The notes under the pieces: model-generated
Told to the model about the DNA's origin: nothing
Seen by the model: only the letters and a program-made list of their open reading frames with translations
The model's database searches: none
Shown here: positions 15,409 to 25,264 of the stretch, in pieces
How the letters are laid out: each line of letters starts with the position of its first letter
How positions within the stretch are numbered: position 1 is the stretch's first letter
Position numbers and translations under genes: made by a program
Assembly: GCA_002327905.1 (NCBI GenBank)
Contig: DCUY01000057.1
Coordinates: 1 to 37,584, forward strand
Origin: Caldifarciminota bacterium UBA2202
GTDB lineage: Bacteria > Hydrothermota > 32-111
Direction: 5' to 3'
DNA length: 37,584 nucleotides

Positions 15409-15973
15409 AGGATTTTTATTAGTCATTTCATCTCCTTCCGGAGGAGGAAAGACCACATTATGCAGGATGCTTCTCAAAAATAGTAAGGATATCGTATATT
15501 CAATTTCAGCTACAACAAGGCCTATGAGAAGAAATGAAACAAACGGGCATGACTATTATTTCATGACCGAAGATGAATTCAAGACAAAGAAGAATGAAGG
15601 ATATTTTGCAGAGACTGCAAAAGTGCATGATTACTACTATGGCACTCCTGTTAAAATGATTGAAGACAGCATGAGAGAAGGGAAAATAGTATTAATGGAC
15701 ATTGATGTGAAGGGAGCCATGTCAATAATGGAAAAATTTTCCGATTCAGTCACAATTTTCATAAAGCCTCCGTCAATGAATGTTTTAAGGGAGAGGCTTA
15801 TGAAGAGAGATACTGACAGAGAGGATGTTATACAGACAAGGCTTAAAAATGCTGAAGAAGAGTTAAGAGTATCTGAAAAATTCAAGTATCAGATTGTGAA
15901 TGAAGACATCAATGCGACTTATGAAAGAATATCAGGAATAATTGATAATGAAATAAAAAGGAGGAATAAATGA
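15398..15973 (+). CDS. gmk: guanylate kinase
   Basis: 191 residues. It phosphorylates GMP to GDP. P-loop SPSGGGKT (12-19), the GMP-binding SISATTRPMRRNETNGHDYYF region, and the lid YFAETAKVHDYYYGTP are complete. The start overlaps yicC by 11 nt. Confidence 0.96.
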   Translation: MLNKGFLLVISSPSGGGKTTLCRMLLKNSKDIVYSISATTRPMRRNETNGHDYYFMTEDEFKTKKNEGYFAETAKVHDYYYGTPVKMIEDSMREGKIVLMDIDVKGAMSIMEKFSDSVTIFIKPPSMNVLRERLMKRDTDREDVIQTRLKNAEEELRVSEKFKYQIVNEDINATYERISGIIDNEIKRRNK

Positions 15974-16197
15974 ATGTTTATCCGATTGATGAGATCTACA
16001 AAAAGGTAAAGAACAAGTACCTTGCAGTTGTATTGATTGCAAAAAGGGCAAAGAAGTACAATCAGGAGAATTACATCAACTTCTCATCTAAAGGCGAAGA
16101 AGCGCCTGTAAATCTTGCAAAGAATGAGCCGCTGAAAGACGCATTCAGTGATTTCTTCGACAGTGATTTGGACGACAGAATAAAAAATAATGAGTAG
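15970..16197 (+). CDS. rpoZ: RNA polymerase omega subunit
   Basis: 75 residues. The short helical sequence with YLAVVLIAKRAKKY matches the conserved RpoZ AxxRAR-type helix, and location between gmk and coaBC is the classic setting. Omega aids assembly of beta-prime. It overlaps gmk by 4 nt (ATGA) and coaBC by 8 nt. Confidence 0.88.
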   Translation: MNVYPIDEIYKKVKNKYLAVVLIAKRAKKYNQENYINFSSKGEEAPVNLAKNEPLKDAFSDFFDSDLDDRIKNNE

Positions 16198-17350
16198 AGT
16201 TCTCATAGGAATCACAGGGTGTATAGCCGCTTACAAGGCAGCCGCTCTTGTCCGTGAGTTCAAAAAAGCAGACAATCAAGTCAAGGTTATACTGACAAAG
16301 AATGCAGAGGAATTTATAACTCCTCTGACTCTCCGCACTTTGTCGGAGAATCAGGTATATACTTCACTGTTTGATGACGAAAATGAATACTCCGCAGAAC
16401 ACATAGCTTTGTCAAAGTGGGCTGATATTCTTGTAGTTGCTCCTGCTTCCGCAAATATTCTCGGAAAATTCGCGAACGGTATTGCGGATGATCTGCTGTC
16501 AACTGAGTATCTTTCTTTTGATAAACCGGTACTAATCGCTTTAACGATGAATACAAAAATGTATGAGCATCCGGCAGTGCAGAAGAATATCTCTCTGCTT
16601 AAAGAGAGAGGGAATATTGTAATTGAGCCTGAAACAGGATTTCTCGCATGCGGAGACGAAGGGAAAGGAAGATTTCCGGATATAAAAGTTATTCTCATGC
16701 ATGCGCAGAGGATCCTTCATAAAAGCAATGCTTTGAAGGGAAGGAAAGTTATAGTTACAGGCGGAGGCACTTTTGAAAAGATAGACCCTGTAAGGATTAT
16801 AGCCAATCTCTCATCAGGCATAATGGCTGATGCATTTGTGAAAGCGGCTTTTTTGAAGAAATCCAAGAACATTCTTTACATACACGGCAGAATATCCATT
16901 GAGGAGAATATAATCTCTCAAAATATTTCGGCGGACACAACACAGGATATGCTTGATGCGCTTAAAAAAGAGATAAGAGAAGCCGACATTTTGATAATGG
17001 CAGCCGCTGTAAATGATTTCAGAACCGATTATGCAAAAAATAAAATTAAAAAGAGGGATTCTCTTGCTCTGAATCTGAAGCGGAATACGGACATACTGAC
17101 TGAACTATCAAAAATAAAGACAAAGGCTGTAAAAATAGGATTCGCTTTGGAAACGGAGAATTCGGAGAAGAACGGACTGAGAAAACTAAAAGAAAAATCA
17201 TTGGATTATATTGTAGTAAATTCTCCGGATAATTTAGGAGCAGAAACAGCCTCTGCGGTCGTTATTTCAAAAAAGGGCGAAAAGCTCATTATCAAAAATG
17301 CTACAAAATATGAACTGGCAGAGAGAGTTCTTGAATGGATAAAATTGTAG
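16190..17350 (+). CDS. coaBC: bifunctional phosphopantothenoylcysteine decarboxylase/synthetase
   Basis: 386 residues. The N-terminal CoaC half (1-180) has the flavin-binding GITGCIAAYKA, PASANILGKFANGIADDL, TMNTKMYEHP (in place of PAMNxxM) and the substrate-clamp ACGDEGKGR. The CoaB half (from about 185) has VIVTGGGTFEKIDPVR, NLSSGIMA and AAAVNDFR. It joins cysteine to 4'-phosphopantothenate and decarboxylates the product on the way to coenzyme A. Overlaps the next gene by 16 nt. Confidence 0.95.
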   Translation: MSRVLIGITGCIAAYKAAALVREFKKADNQVKVILTKNAEEFITPLTLRTLSENQVYTSLFDDENEYSAEHIALSKWADILVVAPASANILGKFANGIADDLLSTEYLSFDKPVLIALTMNTKMYEHPAVQKNISLLKERGNIVIEPETGFLACGDEGKGRFPDIKVILMHAQRILHKSNALKGRKVIVTGGGTFEKIDPVRIIANLSSGIMADAFVKAAFLKKSKNILYIHGRISIEENIISQNISADTTQDMLDALKKEIREADILIMAAAVNDFRTDYAKNKIKKRDSLALNLKRNTDILTELSKIKTKAVKIGFALETENSEKNGLRKLKEKSLDYIVVNSPDNLGAETASAVVISKKGEKLIIKNATKYELAERVLEWIKL

Positions 17351-17994
17351 AGAATCTGATAAATTATCTTGAATTTGAAAAGAGGCATTACAGAAAAGAG
17401 TTATGTGTCTTAGAGACTCTTGTAAGAGACGATACCCGTCTTAATGAAGATATTCACGAGTGTAGAAAATGCGAACTCTATATAAATGTAAAAAATAAGG
17501 TAATAGGAAGTGGAGATAGTAATTCCGACATAATGCTTGTCGGTGAGGCTCCCGGAGAGGAGGAGGATAAGAGAGGAATTCCTTTTGTCGGAAAGGCCGG
17601 AGAAAAGCTTGAAGAGATGCTGAATTTCATCGGTCTGACAAAAGAGAGTGTTTATATTTGCAATGTTCTTAAATGCAGGCCTCCGCACAATGCAGATCCG
17701 ACAGCAGAGCAGGAGAGCGCATGCAGGGAATTTCTTATAAGACAGATAAAAATTGTCAAACCGAAAATAATAATGACTCTCGGAAGGCACGCGGCAAGCG
17801 CTGTGCTGAAAAATGATTCAAAAAATATGTATGATTATATTAATAAGGAATTTCAAACCGATGACGGAATAAAGGTGATAGCCACATATCATCCTGCGGC
17901 CATTCTTTACTCAAAGGGCGAGACAAAGAATAAAATAAGGAAGCAGGTTGCGGATGACTTAAAAAGATTAAAGAAAATGGCAGGTGAACAATGA
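17335..17994 (+). CDS. uracil-DNA glycosylase, family 4 ([4Fe-4S])
   Basis: 219 residues. Removes uracil from DNA. Motif GEAPGEEEDKRGIPFVGKAG and the HPAAIL motif are those of family-4/5 enzymes; CxxC at CRKC, a further cysteine in CNVLKC and one in ESACREF with the correct 15-residue spacing supply the iron-sulfur cluster ligands. The acidic GEAPG (rather than GxAPA) favours family 4. The first 35 residues are a helical extension before the cluster. Confidence 0.92.
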   Translation: MDKIVENLINYLEFEKRHYRKELCVLETLVRDDTRLNEDIHECRKCELYINVKNKVIGSGDSNSDIMLVGEAPGEEEDKRGIPFVGKAGEKLEEMLNFIGLTKESVYICNVLKCRPPHNADPTAEQESACREFLIRQIKIVKPKIIMTLGRHAASAVLKNDSKNMYDYINKEFQTDDGIKVIATYHPAAILYSKGETKNKIRKQVADDLKRLKKMAGEQ

Positions 17995-19319
17995 ACAGAG
18001 AGAAGCCTTTCTTTTCAAAAGAAGCGGAAATGTCGGTTCTTGGCGGAATCATTCTTGATGCTCAGAATCAATTGAATCACATCATGCCAAAACTAAAGCA
18101 AGAATATTTTTATTTTACCGAAAATAAAAATATATATGCAGTAATATTGAAAATGTACAATAGCAATGAAAAAATAGATATTGTAACTCTTAAAAACAGG
18201 CTAAAGAGGGAGAATCAGCTGTCTGAAGTGGGTGGAGACGAATATCTTCAGATGCTTACGGATAAGATTGATATGATTCCGAACATTGATGAGTATGCTA
18301 ACATTGTAGAGGAGAACTATATTCTGCGGCATTTGATTGATACGGCAAAAATAATTGTAGACAACTGCAAAAGCGAAAAGACAGTTGATGAAATAATAGA
18401 GAGCGCCGAATCGAATATATTTCAGGTGCGCGAATCAAGGTATAAAACCGATGTGATTTCCGTATCTGAATCAATCCCTCATGTTCAGAAAATGATTGAT
18501 GTGTATATGTCAAGAAAGGAGCATGTAACGGGAGTGCCTACAGGATTTGCAGACCTTGACGATATGACTACGGGATTTCAAAAGGGCGAACTCATTGTAC
18601 TTGCCGCGAGGCCCGGAGTGGGAAAGACGAGTTTTGCATTGAATATGCTGGCAAATCAATGCGTGAAGACAAGGGAGAATGCACCGAAATTCAAAGGGAT
18701 AATTTTTTCGCTTGAAATGACTTCGGAACAGCTGATTCAGAGGATGCTCTGTTCGTATTCCGGAATATCCTCTCTCAGATTAAGACAGGGGAACTTGTCA
18801 AAGCAGGACATGCATAACCTGAGCGTGTCATTCAGTGATTTTACAAATTCCGAAATATATATAGACGATTCCACAAAAGGCACGCCTCTTGATATAAAAG
18901 CCAAATCAAGAAGAATGAAGATAGAGAAAGATGTGGATTTTGTCATTATAGATTATATACAGATGATGCACCTCGACAGAAAAGTCGAAAACAAACAAGT
19001 AGAAATATCGGAAATATCAAGGTCATTGAAGCTTTTGGCAAAAGAGCTGAATGTTCCGGTTATTGCTCTTGCCCAGCTGTCAAGAAATCCCGAAAGGAGA
19101 GAGAACAAAGAGCCGATACTGTCAGATATAAGGGATTCAGGCTCAATTGAGCAGGATGCTGATGTTGTAATTTTCATACACAGAAAATTCAGAGAGGGAG
19201 TTGAACTTGATGACGCCAAACTGATAATTGCGAAGCAGAGAAACGGACCGACAGGGGAGATAGAAATTCACTTTGATCCAGCCCGCACATTGTTCAAACA
19301 GAAGGCGAAACAGCAATGA
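17991..19319 (+). CDS. dnaB: replicative DNA helicase DnaB
   Basis: 442 residues. N-terminal primase-interaction domain (PFFSKEAEMSVLGGIILD), RecA-like ATPase with Walker A ARPGVGKTS, Walker B at VIIDYIQMM, DnaB motif H4 (VIALAQLSRNPERR, SGSIEQDADVV) and the arginine-finger region KQRNGPTGEI. No intein is present. It unwinds the fork ahead of the polymerase. Overlaps both neighbours by 4 nt. Confidence 0.96.
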   Translation: MNREKPFFSKEAEMSVLGGIILDAQNQLNHIMPKLKQEYFYFTENKNIYAVILKMYNSNEKIDIVTLKNRLKRENQLSEVGGDEYLQMLTDKIDMIPNIDEYANIVEENYILRHLIDTAKIIVDNCKSEKTVDEIIESAESNIFQVRESRYKTDVISVSESIPHVQKMIDVYMSRKEHVTGVPTGFADLDDMTTGFQKGELIVLAARPGVGKTSFALNMLANQCVKTRENAPKFKGIIFSLEMTSEQLIQRMLCSYSGISSLRLRQGNLSKQDMHNLSVSFSDFTNSEIYIDDSTKGTPLDIKAKSRRMKIEKDVDFVIIDYIQMMHLDRKVENKQVEISEISRSLKLLAKELNVPVIALAQLSRNPERRENKEPILSDIRDSGSIEQDADVVIFIHRKFREGVELDDAKLIIAKQRNGPTGEIEIHFDPARTLFKQKAKQQ

Positions 19320-20068
19320 AGTATGTAAACAGCTTTCTGATTACATCAGGCGAAATCACGATATTCATTTTAAGAATAATAAAAAGCTTTAAAATGATTT
19401 TTAAGAATTACAGGCTTATAGTTTTTAATATGTTTGAAATAATCACGGAATCCCTTTTTATACTCATTTTTGCCTCTCTTTTCATGGGAATGGTTTCGGC
19501 TTATCAGATTGTATATCAAATGAAGGATGTAATCCCAATGCTTTATGTCTCTACAATTGTCACACAGGCAGTGCTTATTGAAATAGGTCCCCTGATAGTA
19601 GGCATAGGATTTTCAGGGAAGGTTTCTTCTCAGATAAGCGCCGAACTTGCATCAATGAAGGTCACAGACCAGATAGACGCTCTTGAGGTGATGTCTATCG
19701 ACCCGATCGAATATCTTGTCATGCCGAGAGTTGTAGCCGCCATACTTATAATTCCGTTCCTCACACTGATTACGGAGTTTTCTGTAGTCTTCGGTGCGTT
19801 TATAATGTCAATCGGAGTTTTAGATATAACTTCTAATATGTTTATTGAGGGCTCCAAAATGAATTTTGCAATGTTTCAGATCTTTGGAGGCCTTATAAAA
19901 TCTGTTGCATTCGGATTCTTCACTGTGGTTTTATCCTGTTACTTCGGCATTACTGCAAAAACGGGAGCCAGAGCAGTCGGAAAAGCCACGACTCTTTCAG
20001 TATCTGCGGCGGCAATTGCTGTAGTGGTTTTGGATTATATTTTCACAAGGATCCTTTTTATATGGTGA
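19316..20068 (+). CDS. mlaE: MlaE-type phospholipid ABC transporter permease
   Basis: 250 residues. Five or so membrane segments and the family signatures IGPLIVGIGFSGKVSSQISAELASMKVTDQIDALEVM and DPIEYLVMPRVVA mark MlaE/YrbE. It forms the inner-membrane channel for retrograde or anterograde lipid movement with MlaF and MlaD, whose genes follow. The position behind dnaB is unusual. Confidence 0.94.
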   Translation: MKYVNSFLITSGEITIFILRIIKSFKMIFKNYRLIVFNMFEIITESLFILIFASLFMGMVSAYQIVYQMKDVIPMLYVSTIVTQAVLIEIGPLIVGIGFSGKVSSQISAELASMKVTDQIDALEVMSIDPIEYLVMPRVVAAILIIPFLTLITEFSVVFGAFIMSIGVLDITSNMFIEGSKMNFAMFQIFGGLIKSVAFGFFTVVLSCYFGITAKTGARAVGKATTLSVSAAAIAVVVLDYIFTRILFIW

Positions 20069-20793
20069 AACTAACCGGAGTGTCAAAAAAATTCAAGGAT
20101 GCAGGGCTGTATGATATAAATGCTTTTTTCCCGGAAAAGAGCGTCTGTACAATCATCGGAAGAAGCGGAGCCGGAAAGAGTCTGCTTCTTAGAACCATCC
20201 TTGGACTTATAAGACCTGACTCAGGCAGTGTCCTGATAGGCGGCACTGACATTTACAAAGTCAAGTACAAACAATTGAAGGAAGTGCGCTCGAAATTCGG
20301 AGTTCTCTTTCAGAACAATGCACTGCTTGACTCAATGAATGTTTTTGAAAATGTATCTCTTCCTGTTGTATACAGAAATCCGGAAATGCGCTACAATGAT
20401 GTAAGAAATCTTGTCAAGGAAAAATTGAAAATGGCTTATTTGGATGATGTTACTGACAAGTACATCAATCAGCTCTCAGGAGGAATGCAGAAAAGAGTCG
20501 CAATTGCGCGAGCTCTTATAACCGATCCTGAAATTCTTTTTTATGATGAGCCGATTACAGGTCTTGACCCTTTGACTGCGGATGGAATTATAGACCTTAT
20601 AAAGAATCTTTATCTGACGCTTAAAAAGACGACAATAATAATAACTCATGATATAAGGGGATTCATTGATTTTACTGATTATATAATGCTTATAGATTCA
20701 GGTGAAACATTATTTTGCGGCACTAAGGAGGATTTCATGTCATTCGATCACAAAATTGCGAAGGCATACATTAAGATGGCAGGCAGATTATGA
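20062..20793 (+). CDS. mlaF: MlaF-type ABC transporter ATPase
   Basis: 243 residues. Walker A GRSGAGKS (33-40), Q-loop FGVLFQNNALLDSM, signature LSGGMQKR, Walker B LFYDEPITGLDP and switch ITHD are complete. It powers the MlaEFD lipid transporter at the cytoplasmic face. Overlaps mlaE by 7 nt and mlaD by 4 nt. Confidence 0.95.
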   Translation: MVKLTGVSKKFKDAGLYDINAFFPEKSVCTIIGRSGAGKSLLLRTILGLIRPDSGSVLIGGTDIYKVKYKQLKEVRSKFGVLFQNNALLDSMNVFENVSLPVVYRNPEMRYNDVRNLVKEKLKMAYLDDVTDKYINQLSGGMQKRVAIARALITDPEILFYDEPITGLDPLTADGIIDLIKNLYLTLKKTTIIITHDIRGFIDFTDYIMLIDSGETLFCGTKEDFMSFDHKIAKAYIKMAGRL

Positions 20794-21572
20794 TGAAAAA
20801 ATCGCTCACAATAGGAATAGTTGTAATGCTCGGCCTTGCGATCATGATATTTGTTTCTTTCTATATGAACAAAATCAGAATAGCGCAAAGCAATAACTAT
20901 GTTCTGGTAAAATTTGATTCCGCAGACGGACTTAAGGTTAATGATGAAGTGAGATTCAGGGGAGTGAAATGCGGAATGGTAGATGCGATTATACTCACAA
21001 ATGACTTTGTATTGGTGAGACTTTGGCTGGACAAAAAAATCAGAGTCAAAGATAAGAGTTTTGTAGCTCTTCAGGATTTCGGAATACTCGGAGGGACCAA
21101 ATATATTTTCCTTCAGCCGGAAGGAGAGAATCTTTATTCATATCCTTCTGACACTCTTGTTGGTGAAAAATATGATTTCAATATTGCGCAGATCGGTATA
21201 ATTCTACAGGACATTAAAAAAATAGTGGAGAATGCTGTTCCGGAAAAGGGAAAGATCGATGCAATCACAGATACTCTTTATTCTGCTCTGAATAAGATAA
21301 ATCTGATGGTAGTGAAGAATGATGTTGATGTAAGACGGGCGGTAAATGATATAGCTTATGCTTCCAATAAGGTTAAAATGGTTATAGATTCTCTGTATCC
21401 TGCAATAAACTCAATAAAAAAAGAGGTTGACATATTTTCTGAAGGAAGCGGGTCAGTGAAAAGAATACTTAGAGAGGATACGGTTTATTTGCGGCTGAAT
21501 AAAAGTCTTTTACAATTGAATGAACTTCTTGATGAGATGAAAAAAAATAAATTAATTAAAGGATGTCTGTGA
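20790..21572 (+). CDS. mlaD: MlaD-type MCE-domain substrate-binding protein
   Basis: 260 residues. One N-terminal membrane anchor (about 6-27) then an MCE domain (about 35-118; VKFDSADGLKVNDEVRFRGVKCGMVD, DFGILGGTKYIFLQP), followed by a helical C-terminal tail of about 130 residues that could extend into the periplasm. It bridges the transporter to the outer membrane. No mlaA, mlaB or mlaC gene is nearby. Confidence 0.92.
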   Translation: MMKKSLTIGIVVMLGLAIMIFVSFYMNKIRIAQSNNYVLVKFDSADGLKVNDEVRFRGVKCGMVDAIILTNDFVLVRLWLDKKIRVKDKSFVALQDFGILGGTKYIFLQPEGENLYSYPSDTLVGEKYDFNIAQIGIILQDIKKIVENAVPEKGKIDAITDTLYSALNKINLMVVKNDVDVRRAVNDIAYASNKVKMVIDSLYPAINSIKKEVDIFSEGSGSVKRILREDTVYLRLNKSLLQLNELLDEMKKNKLIKGCL

Positions 21573-22867
21573 AGAAGCAGAGCAGTAGATTCATCTGTAG
21601 GGAATGCGGTTTCTCAAGCCTCAAATCATACGGAAGATGTCCTGAATGCGGCGCATGGGAATCTCTTGTGCAGATTAAAGATGAATCTGTTAAAAATGAC
21701 AGAAAGAGTCCTGCTCAGATGGACAGCATAGTGTCCGATGAATTTCAAAGTGTCATGCTCAAAGATAAAAACCTCAACAGAGTCTTTGGAGACGGAATAG
21801 TAAAAGGCTCCGTGATACTTATAGCGGGACAGCCGGGAGCCGGCAAGTCCACTCTCGCGCTTAAAGTAATTGATGAAATTGATGCAAAATCAATATTGTA
21901 TGTTTCAGGCGAAGAGTCCGAAAAACAATTGAAAATCAGGTCTAAGAGAGTTTCAAAGAGGACTGATTTCGATGTTCTTATAACAAACTATATTGAAGAT
22001 ATAAAAGCGAATCTTGAAGGCAGAGACATTGTTATAGTTGATTCCATACAGACAATGAATTCCGAAAAATTTCCGGGGCTTCAGGGTTCTCCAACTACTG
22101 TGAAGTTTATAATGAGCGAGCTTATAGAAATTCTTAAAAGCAAATCAATACCTGCCATAATAATCGGGCACATCACAAAGGACGGCACAGTGGCAGGTCC
22201 AAAGACTCTCGAGCACCTTGTCGATTCAATATTCATGTTTGACAGAGTGAATGATTCGGATGTAAGGATTTTGAAATCTACGAAAAACAGATTCGGCTCG
22301 ACTGAAGAAATAGTCCTTCTTAAAATGGATGAAAAGGGGCTTACAGTAATAGAAAACATGGATGCCATGAATATGTCGAACTCGGATAATATCGGCACTG
22401 TTTTATCTTGCACAGTGCAGGGAAGCATGCCTGTTGCATTGCAGATTCAAGCATTAACTGCAGTCTCAAAGTTCGGAATGCCGCAGAGAGTTGCCACAGG
22501 CATTCAAATCAGAAGGATGCAGATGCTCATAGGAGTCATTGATAAATATCTGGACACGAAAATCGGCGGAATGGACCTTTTTGTAAATATATCATCAGGT
22601 ATTTCAGTAAATGATCCGATGCTTGACCTTGCGGTTATTGTGGCAATTGTTTCATCTTTTAAGAATCGGCCGATTGCAAGCAATTCCGCATTCTTAGGTG
22701 AAGTGGGTCTGTCTGGAGAAGTATACGGCGGGAGACTCTTGGAAACAAGAATACGTCATCTTGAACATGTGGGTTCAAAAGAGATTTTTGTTCCTCTCAA
22801 TAAAATTAAATCATCAGTGAAACTCAACATAGTCAAACATATTAAAGATATTGAGAAAATTATATGA
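21563..22867 (+). CDS. radA: DNA repair protein RadA (Sms)
   Basis: 434 residues. A four-cysteine zinc finger (C12, C15, C26, C29), RecA-like ATPase with Walker A GQPGAGKST, the RadA-specific KNRFG motif, and a C-terminal Lon-protease-like domain (GGMDLFVNISSGISVNDPMLDLA, LGEVGLSGEV). It is a hexameric helicase that extends recombination branches. The AAAGGATG just before the start is partly inside mlaD. Confidence 0.95.
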   Translation: MSVKKQSSRFICRECGFSSLKSYGRCPECGAWESLVQIKDESVKNDRKSPAQMDSIVSDEFQSVMLKDKNLNRVFGDGIVKGSVILIAGQPGAGKSTLALKVIDEIDAKSILYVSGEESEKQLKIRSKRVSKRTDFDVLITNYIEDIKANLEGRDIVIVDSIQTMNSEKFPGLQGSPTTVKFIMSELIEILKSKSIPAIIIGHITKDGTVAGPKTLEHLVDSIFMFDRVNDSDVRILKSTKNRFGSTEEIVLLKMDEKGLTVIENMDAMNMSNSDNIGTVLSCTVQGSMPVALQIQALTAVSKFGMPQRVATGIQIRRMQMLIGVIDKYLDTKIGGMDLFVNISSGISVNDPMLDLAVIVAIVSSFKNRPIASNSAFLGEVGLSGEVYGGRLLETRIRHLEHVGSKEIFVPLNKIKSSVKLNIVKHIKDIEKII

Positions 22868-24576
22868 TAAATAAATGGATAGTCGCCGACTCACTTGACA
22901 TGAAAGAAGTTGAGAGAATATCAAAAATATTAAAACTCCCCGCACCAATTATTAAAATACTCTTTACCAGAAATTTGAAGAACGAAAAAGAAATATCCGA
23001 ATTTTTAAATCCGTCAATAGATAAACTGCACGATCCTTTCTTGATGAGCGGAATGGCTCAGACTGCCGAAAGAATTGTCAAAGCAATTGACAGCAATGAA
23101 AAAATAATGATATTTGGAGATTATGACGCTGACGGAATAACATCGACAGCAATGCTTTATAAATTTCTTCACGCTTTGGGAAGCTCTCCCATTTATTTTA
23201 TTCCAAACAGGGTGGAAGACGGATACGGATTGTCATTATCAGGAATAGATTTTGCCACAATGAACAAAGTCGATTTGATTATCACTGTAGATTGCGGAAT
23301 AACTGCATTTCAGGAGATTGAATATGCGAAGACAAAGGGAATAGATGTTGTCATAACAGACCATCATGAAGTCATGAACAGCATTCCTCCTGCAGTTGCG
23401 GTAATCAATCCGAACAGGGAGAATGAGACATACCCGTTCAAATTTCTTGCAGGTTGCGGAGTGGTTTTCAAGCTTATTCAGGCAATCGCAACAATGAAAA
23501 AGTATGAAGGGGATGTAATTGAAGACTTCATTGATTTTGTCACTCTCGGCACTGTGGCTGATGTTGTGCCTTTATTGGGAGAGAACAGAGTGATTTCACA
23601 CTATGGAATGAAACATATTGTTAAGACTTCAAACCCGGGAATAAAAAAACTTATAGAAGTATCCGGAGTGGATAAGAATAAAATAACTGCATTTCATATA
23701 GGATTCATATTAGCTCCGAGAATCAATGCAATGGGAAGAATGTCCAATGCCACCAATGCAGTCAAACTACTTATAACTGACAATGAAAGAACTGCTGAAG
23801 ATATAGCCAATGAACTTGACTCAAAAAACAGAATGCGACAGGAAGTGGACCAAGATGTTTTTGAAGAAGCAGTAGGAATGATAGAAAATCAAAATCTGCA
23901 ACTGAATTCAGTAATAATTCTTGCAAAGGAGAACTGGCACGAAGGAGTCATTGGAATAGTGGCATCAAGAATTGTCGAGAAATATAACAAACCTACAATC
24001 ATGATTTCAATTTCAGAGGGAATAGGGAAAGGAAGCGGCAGATCAATTCCATCATTCCATTTGTATGATGCGCTTAAGAGTGTTGAAGGCATGTTGATTT
24101 CATTTGGCGGTCATAGGCTCGCGGCAGGAATCACAATAAAAAAAGAGAATATCGAAGTGTTTAAACAGGCAATTCAAAGACTTGCGATTCAAACTTCAAA
24201 CGGCGAATCGGAAATAAGGAAAATAGACATTGACTGCGAAATTTCTCTGGATGATATAGACTACGAACTTGAGAAGATGATTGATCTGCTGTCTCCGTTC
24301 GGATTCATGAACAGTAAGCCCGTATTTCTTTCAAAGAGACTAAGCATTGTGGGATATCCGTCACTATTAAAAGAAAAACATCTGAGAATATGCTTGAAAG
24401 AGAACACGAAAACATTTGAATCAATATGGTTTAATAACGGCAAAGACCTCTTGAAAGATATAGCTATGCCGAATAAACGATTCGATGTGGCATATCACAT
24501 CACGAAGAATGAATATGCAGGGAGGAATGTAATTCAACTCCAAATAATTGATATGAAGGTTTCCGATGATGCATAA
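22864..24576 (+). CDS. recJ: single-stranded-DNA exonuclease RecJ
   Basis: 570 residues, normal length. DHH core with GDYDADG (85-91), VDCG, TDHH (165-168), GTVADVVPL; DHHA1 with HEGVIGIVASRI and FGGHRLAAG; and a C-terminal OB-type domain. It degrades single-stranded DNA 5' to 3' in recombination and mismatch repair. A shorter paralog lies at 10431. Adjacent radA gives a recombination pair. Confidence 0.95.
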   Translation: MINKWIVADSLDMKEVERISKILKLPAPIIKILFTRNLKNEKEISEFLNPSIDKLHDPFLMSGMAQTAERIVKAIDSNEKIMIFGDYDADGITSTAMLYKFLHALGSSPIYFIPNRVEDGYGLSLSGIDFATMNKVDLIITVDCGITAFQEIEYAKTKGIDVVITDHHEVMNSIPPAVAVINPNRENETYPFKFLAGCGVVFKLIQAIATMKKYEGDVIEDFIDFVTLGTVADVVPLLGENRVISHYGMKHIVKTSNPGIKKLIEVSGVDKNKITAFHIGFILAPRINAMGRMSNATNAVKLLITDNERTAEDIANELDSKNRMRQEVDQDVFEEAVGMIENQNLQLNSVIILAKENWHEGVIGIVASRIVEKYNKPTIMISISEGIGKGSGRSIPSFHLYDALKSVEGMLISFGGHRLAAGITIKKENIEVFKQAIQRLAIQTSNGESEIRKIDIDCEISLDDIDYELEKMIDLLSPFGFMNSKPVFLSKRLSIVGYPSLLKEKHLRICLKENTKTFESIWFNNGKDLLKDIAMPNKRFDVAYHITKNEYAGRNVIQLQIIDMKVSDDA

Positions 24577-25264
24577 TTCTGCTGACAAGGTCAAATATAT
24601 TGTTAATGATTTGCTCATTCCTTTTAAGGTTGGCATATCGCTGAAATCCGACATGCCTAATAATGGTGACATGAGCTACAATTACCCTGAAAATGAAGAG
24701 AACAGACTGCGTTTTTTTAAAGATCTTAAAATAGAGGACAAAAGATTCATCCGAAATAGGCAGATACATTCGGATATTATTGTTTATCCTAATTATAATT
24801 CGGTTCAGAATGCTGACGGACTTATATCAAAGGATTTCAAGGATGCTCTTATGCTCTTGACTGCAGATTGCTATAATATCTTTTTCACAACTGATAACGA
24901 AAGGATATTTGGTGCTGTCCATGCAGGATGGAAGGGAGTTGTTGGCGGAATATTAAACAGCATGAAGCGAAAATTCAAAGGTGAATCAAAAGTCTTGATA
25001 GCTCAGGGAATATGCGGGGAGCATTTTATCGTAAAGGAGGATGTAGCCTCTCAATTTGCTGAAAGGTTCTCAAAATCACGAATTCACAGAGAAAATAATA
25101 TTAAAATTGATATAAGGAGTATAATCAATGATGAGCTTAACGGGTGTGCGGAGATTGCAAATTTAAACATGTGCAATGTGTGCAATAAGGAACAACTATT
25201 TTCTTACAGAGAGAATGACATAAAATACAGGAACTTATCACTTATTTGGAGAGAAAATGAATAA
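24566..25264 (+). CDS. pgeF: YfiH/PgeF-family (laccase-domain) protein
   Basis: 232 residues. The zinc-site motifs of the family are present: RQIHSD, LTADCYNIFF, GAVHAGWKGVVGG and the C-terminal CNVCNKEQLFSYREN. Members are multi-substrate purine nucleoside phosphorylases or peptidoglycan-editing factors; the older name polyphenol oxidase is misleading. The first ATG (24566) is used; ATG 24569 is equally possible. Overlaps recJ by 11 nt. Confidence 0.9.
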   Translation: MMHNSADKVKYIVNDLLIPFKVGISLKSDMPNNGDMSYNYPENEENRLRFFKDLKIEDKRFIRNRQIHSDIIVYPNYNSVQNADGLISKDFKDALMLLTADCYNIFFTTDNERIFGAVHAGWKGVVGGILNSMKRKFKGESKVLIAQGICGEHFIVKEDVASQFAERFSKSRIHRENNIKIDIRSIINDELNGCAEIANLNMCNVCNKEQLFSYRENDIKYRNLSLIWRENE

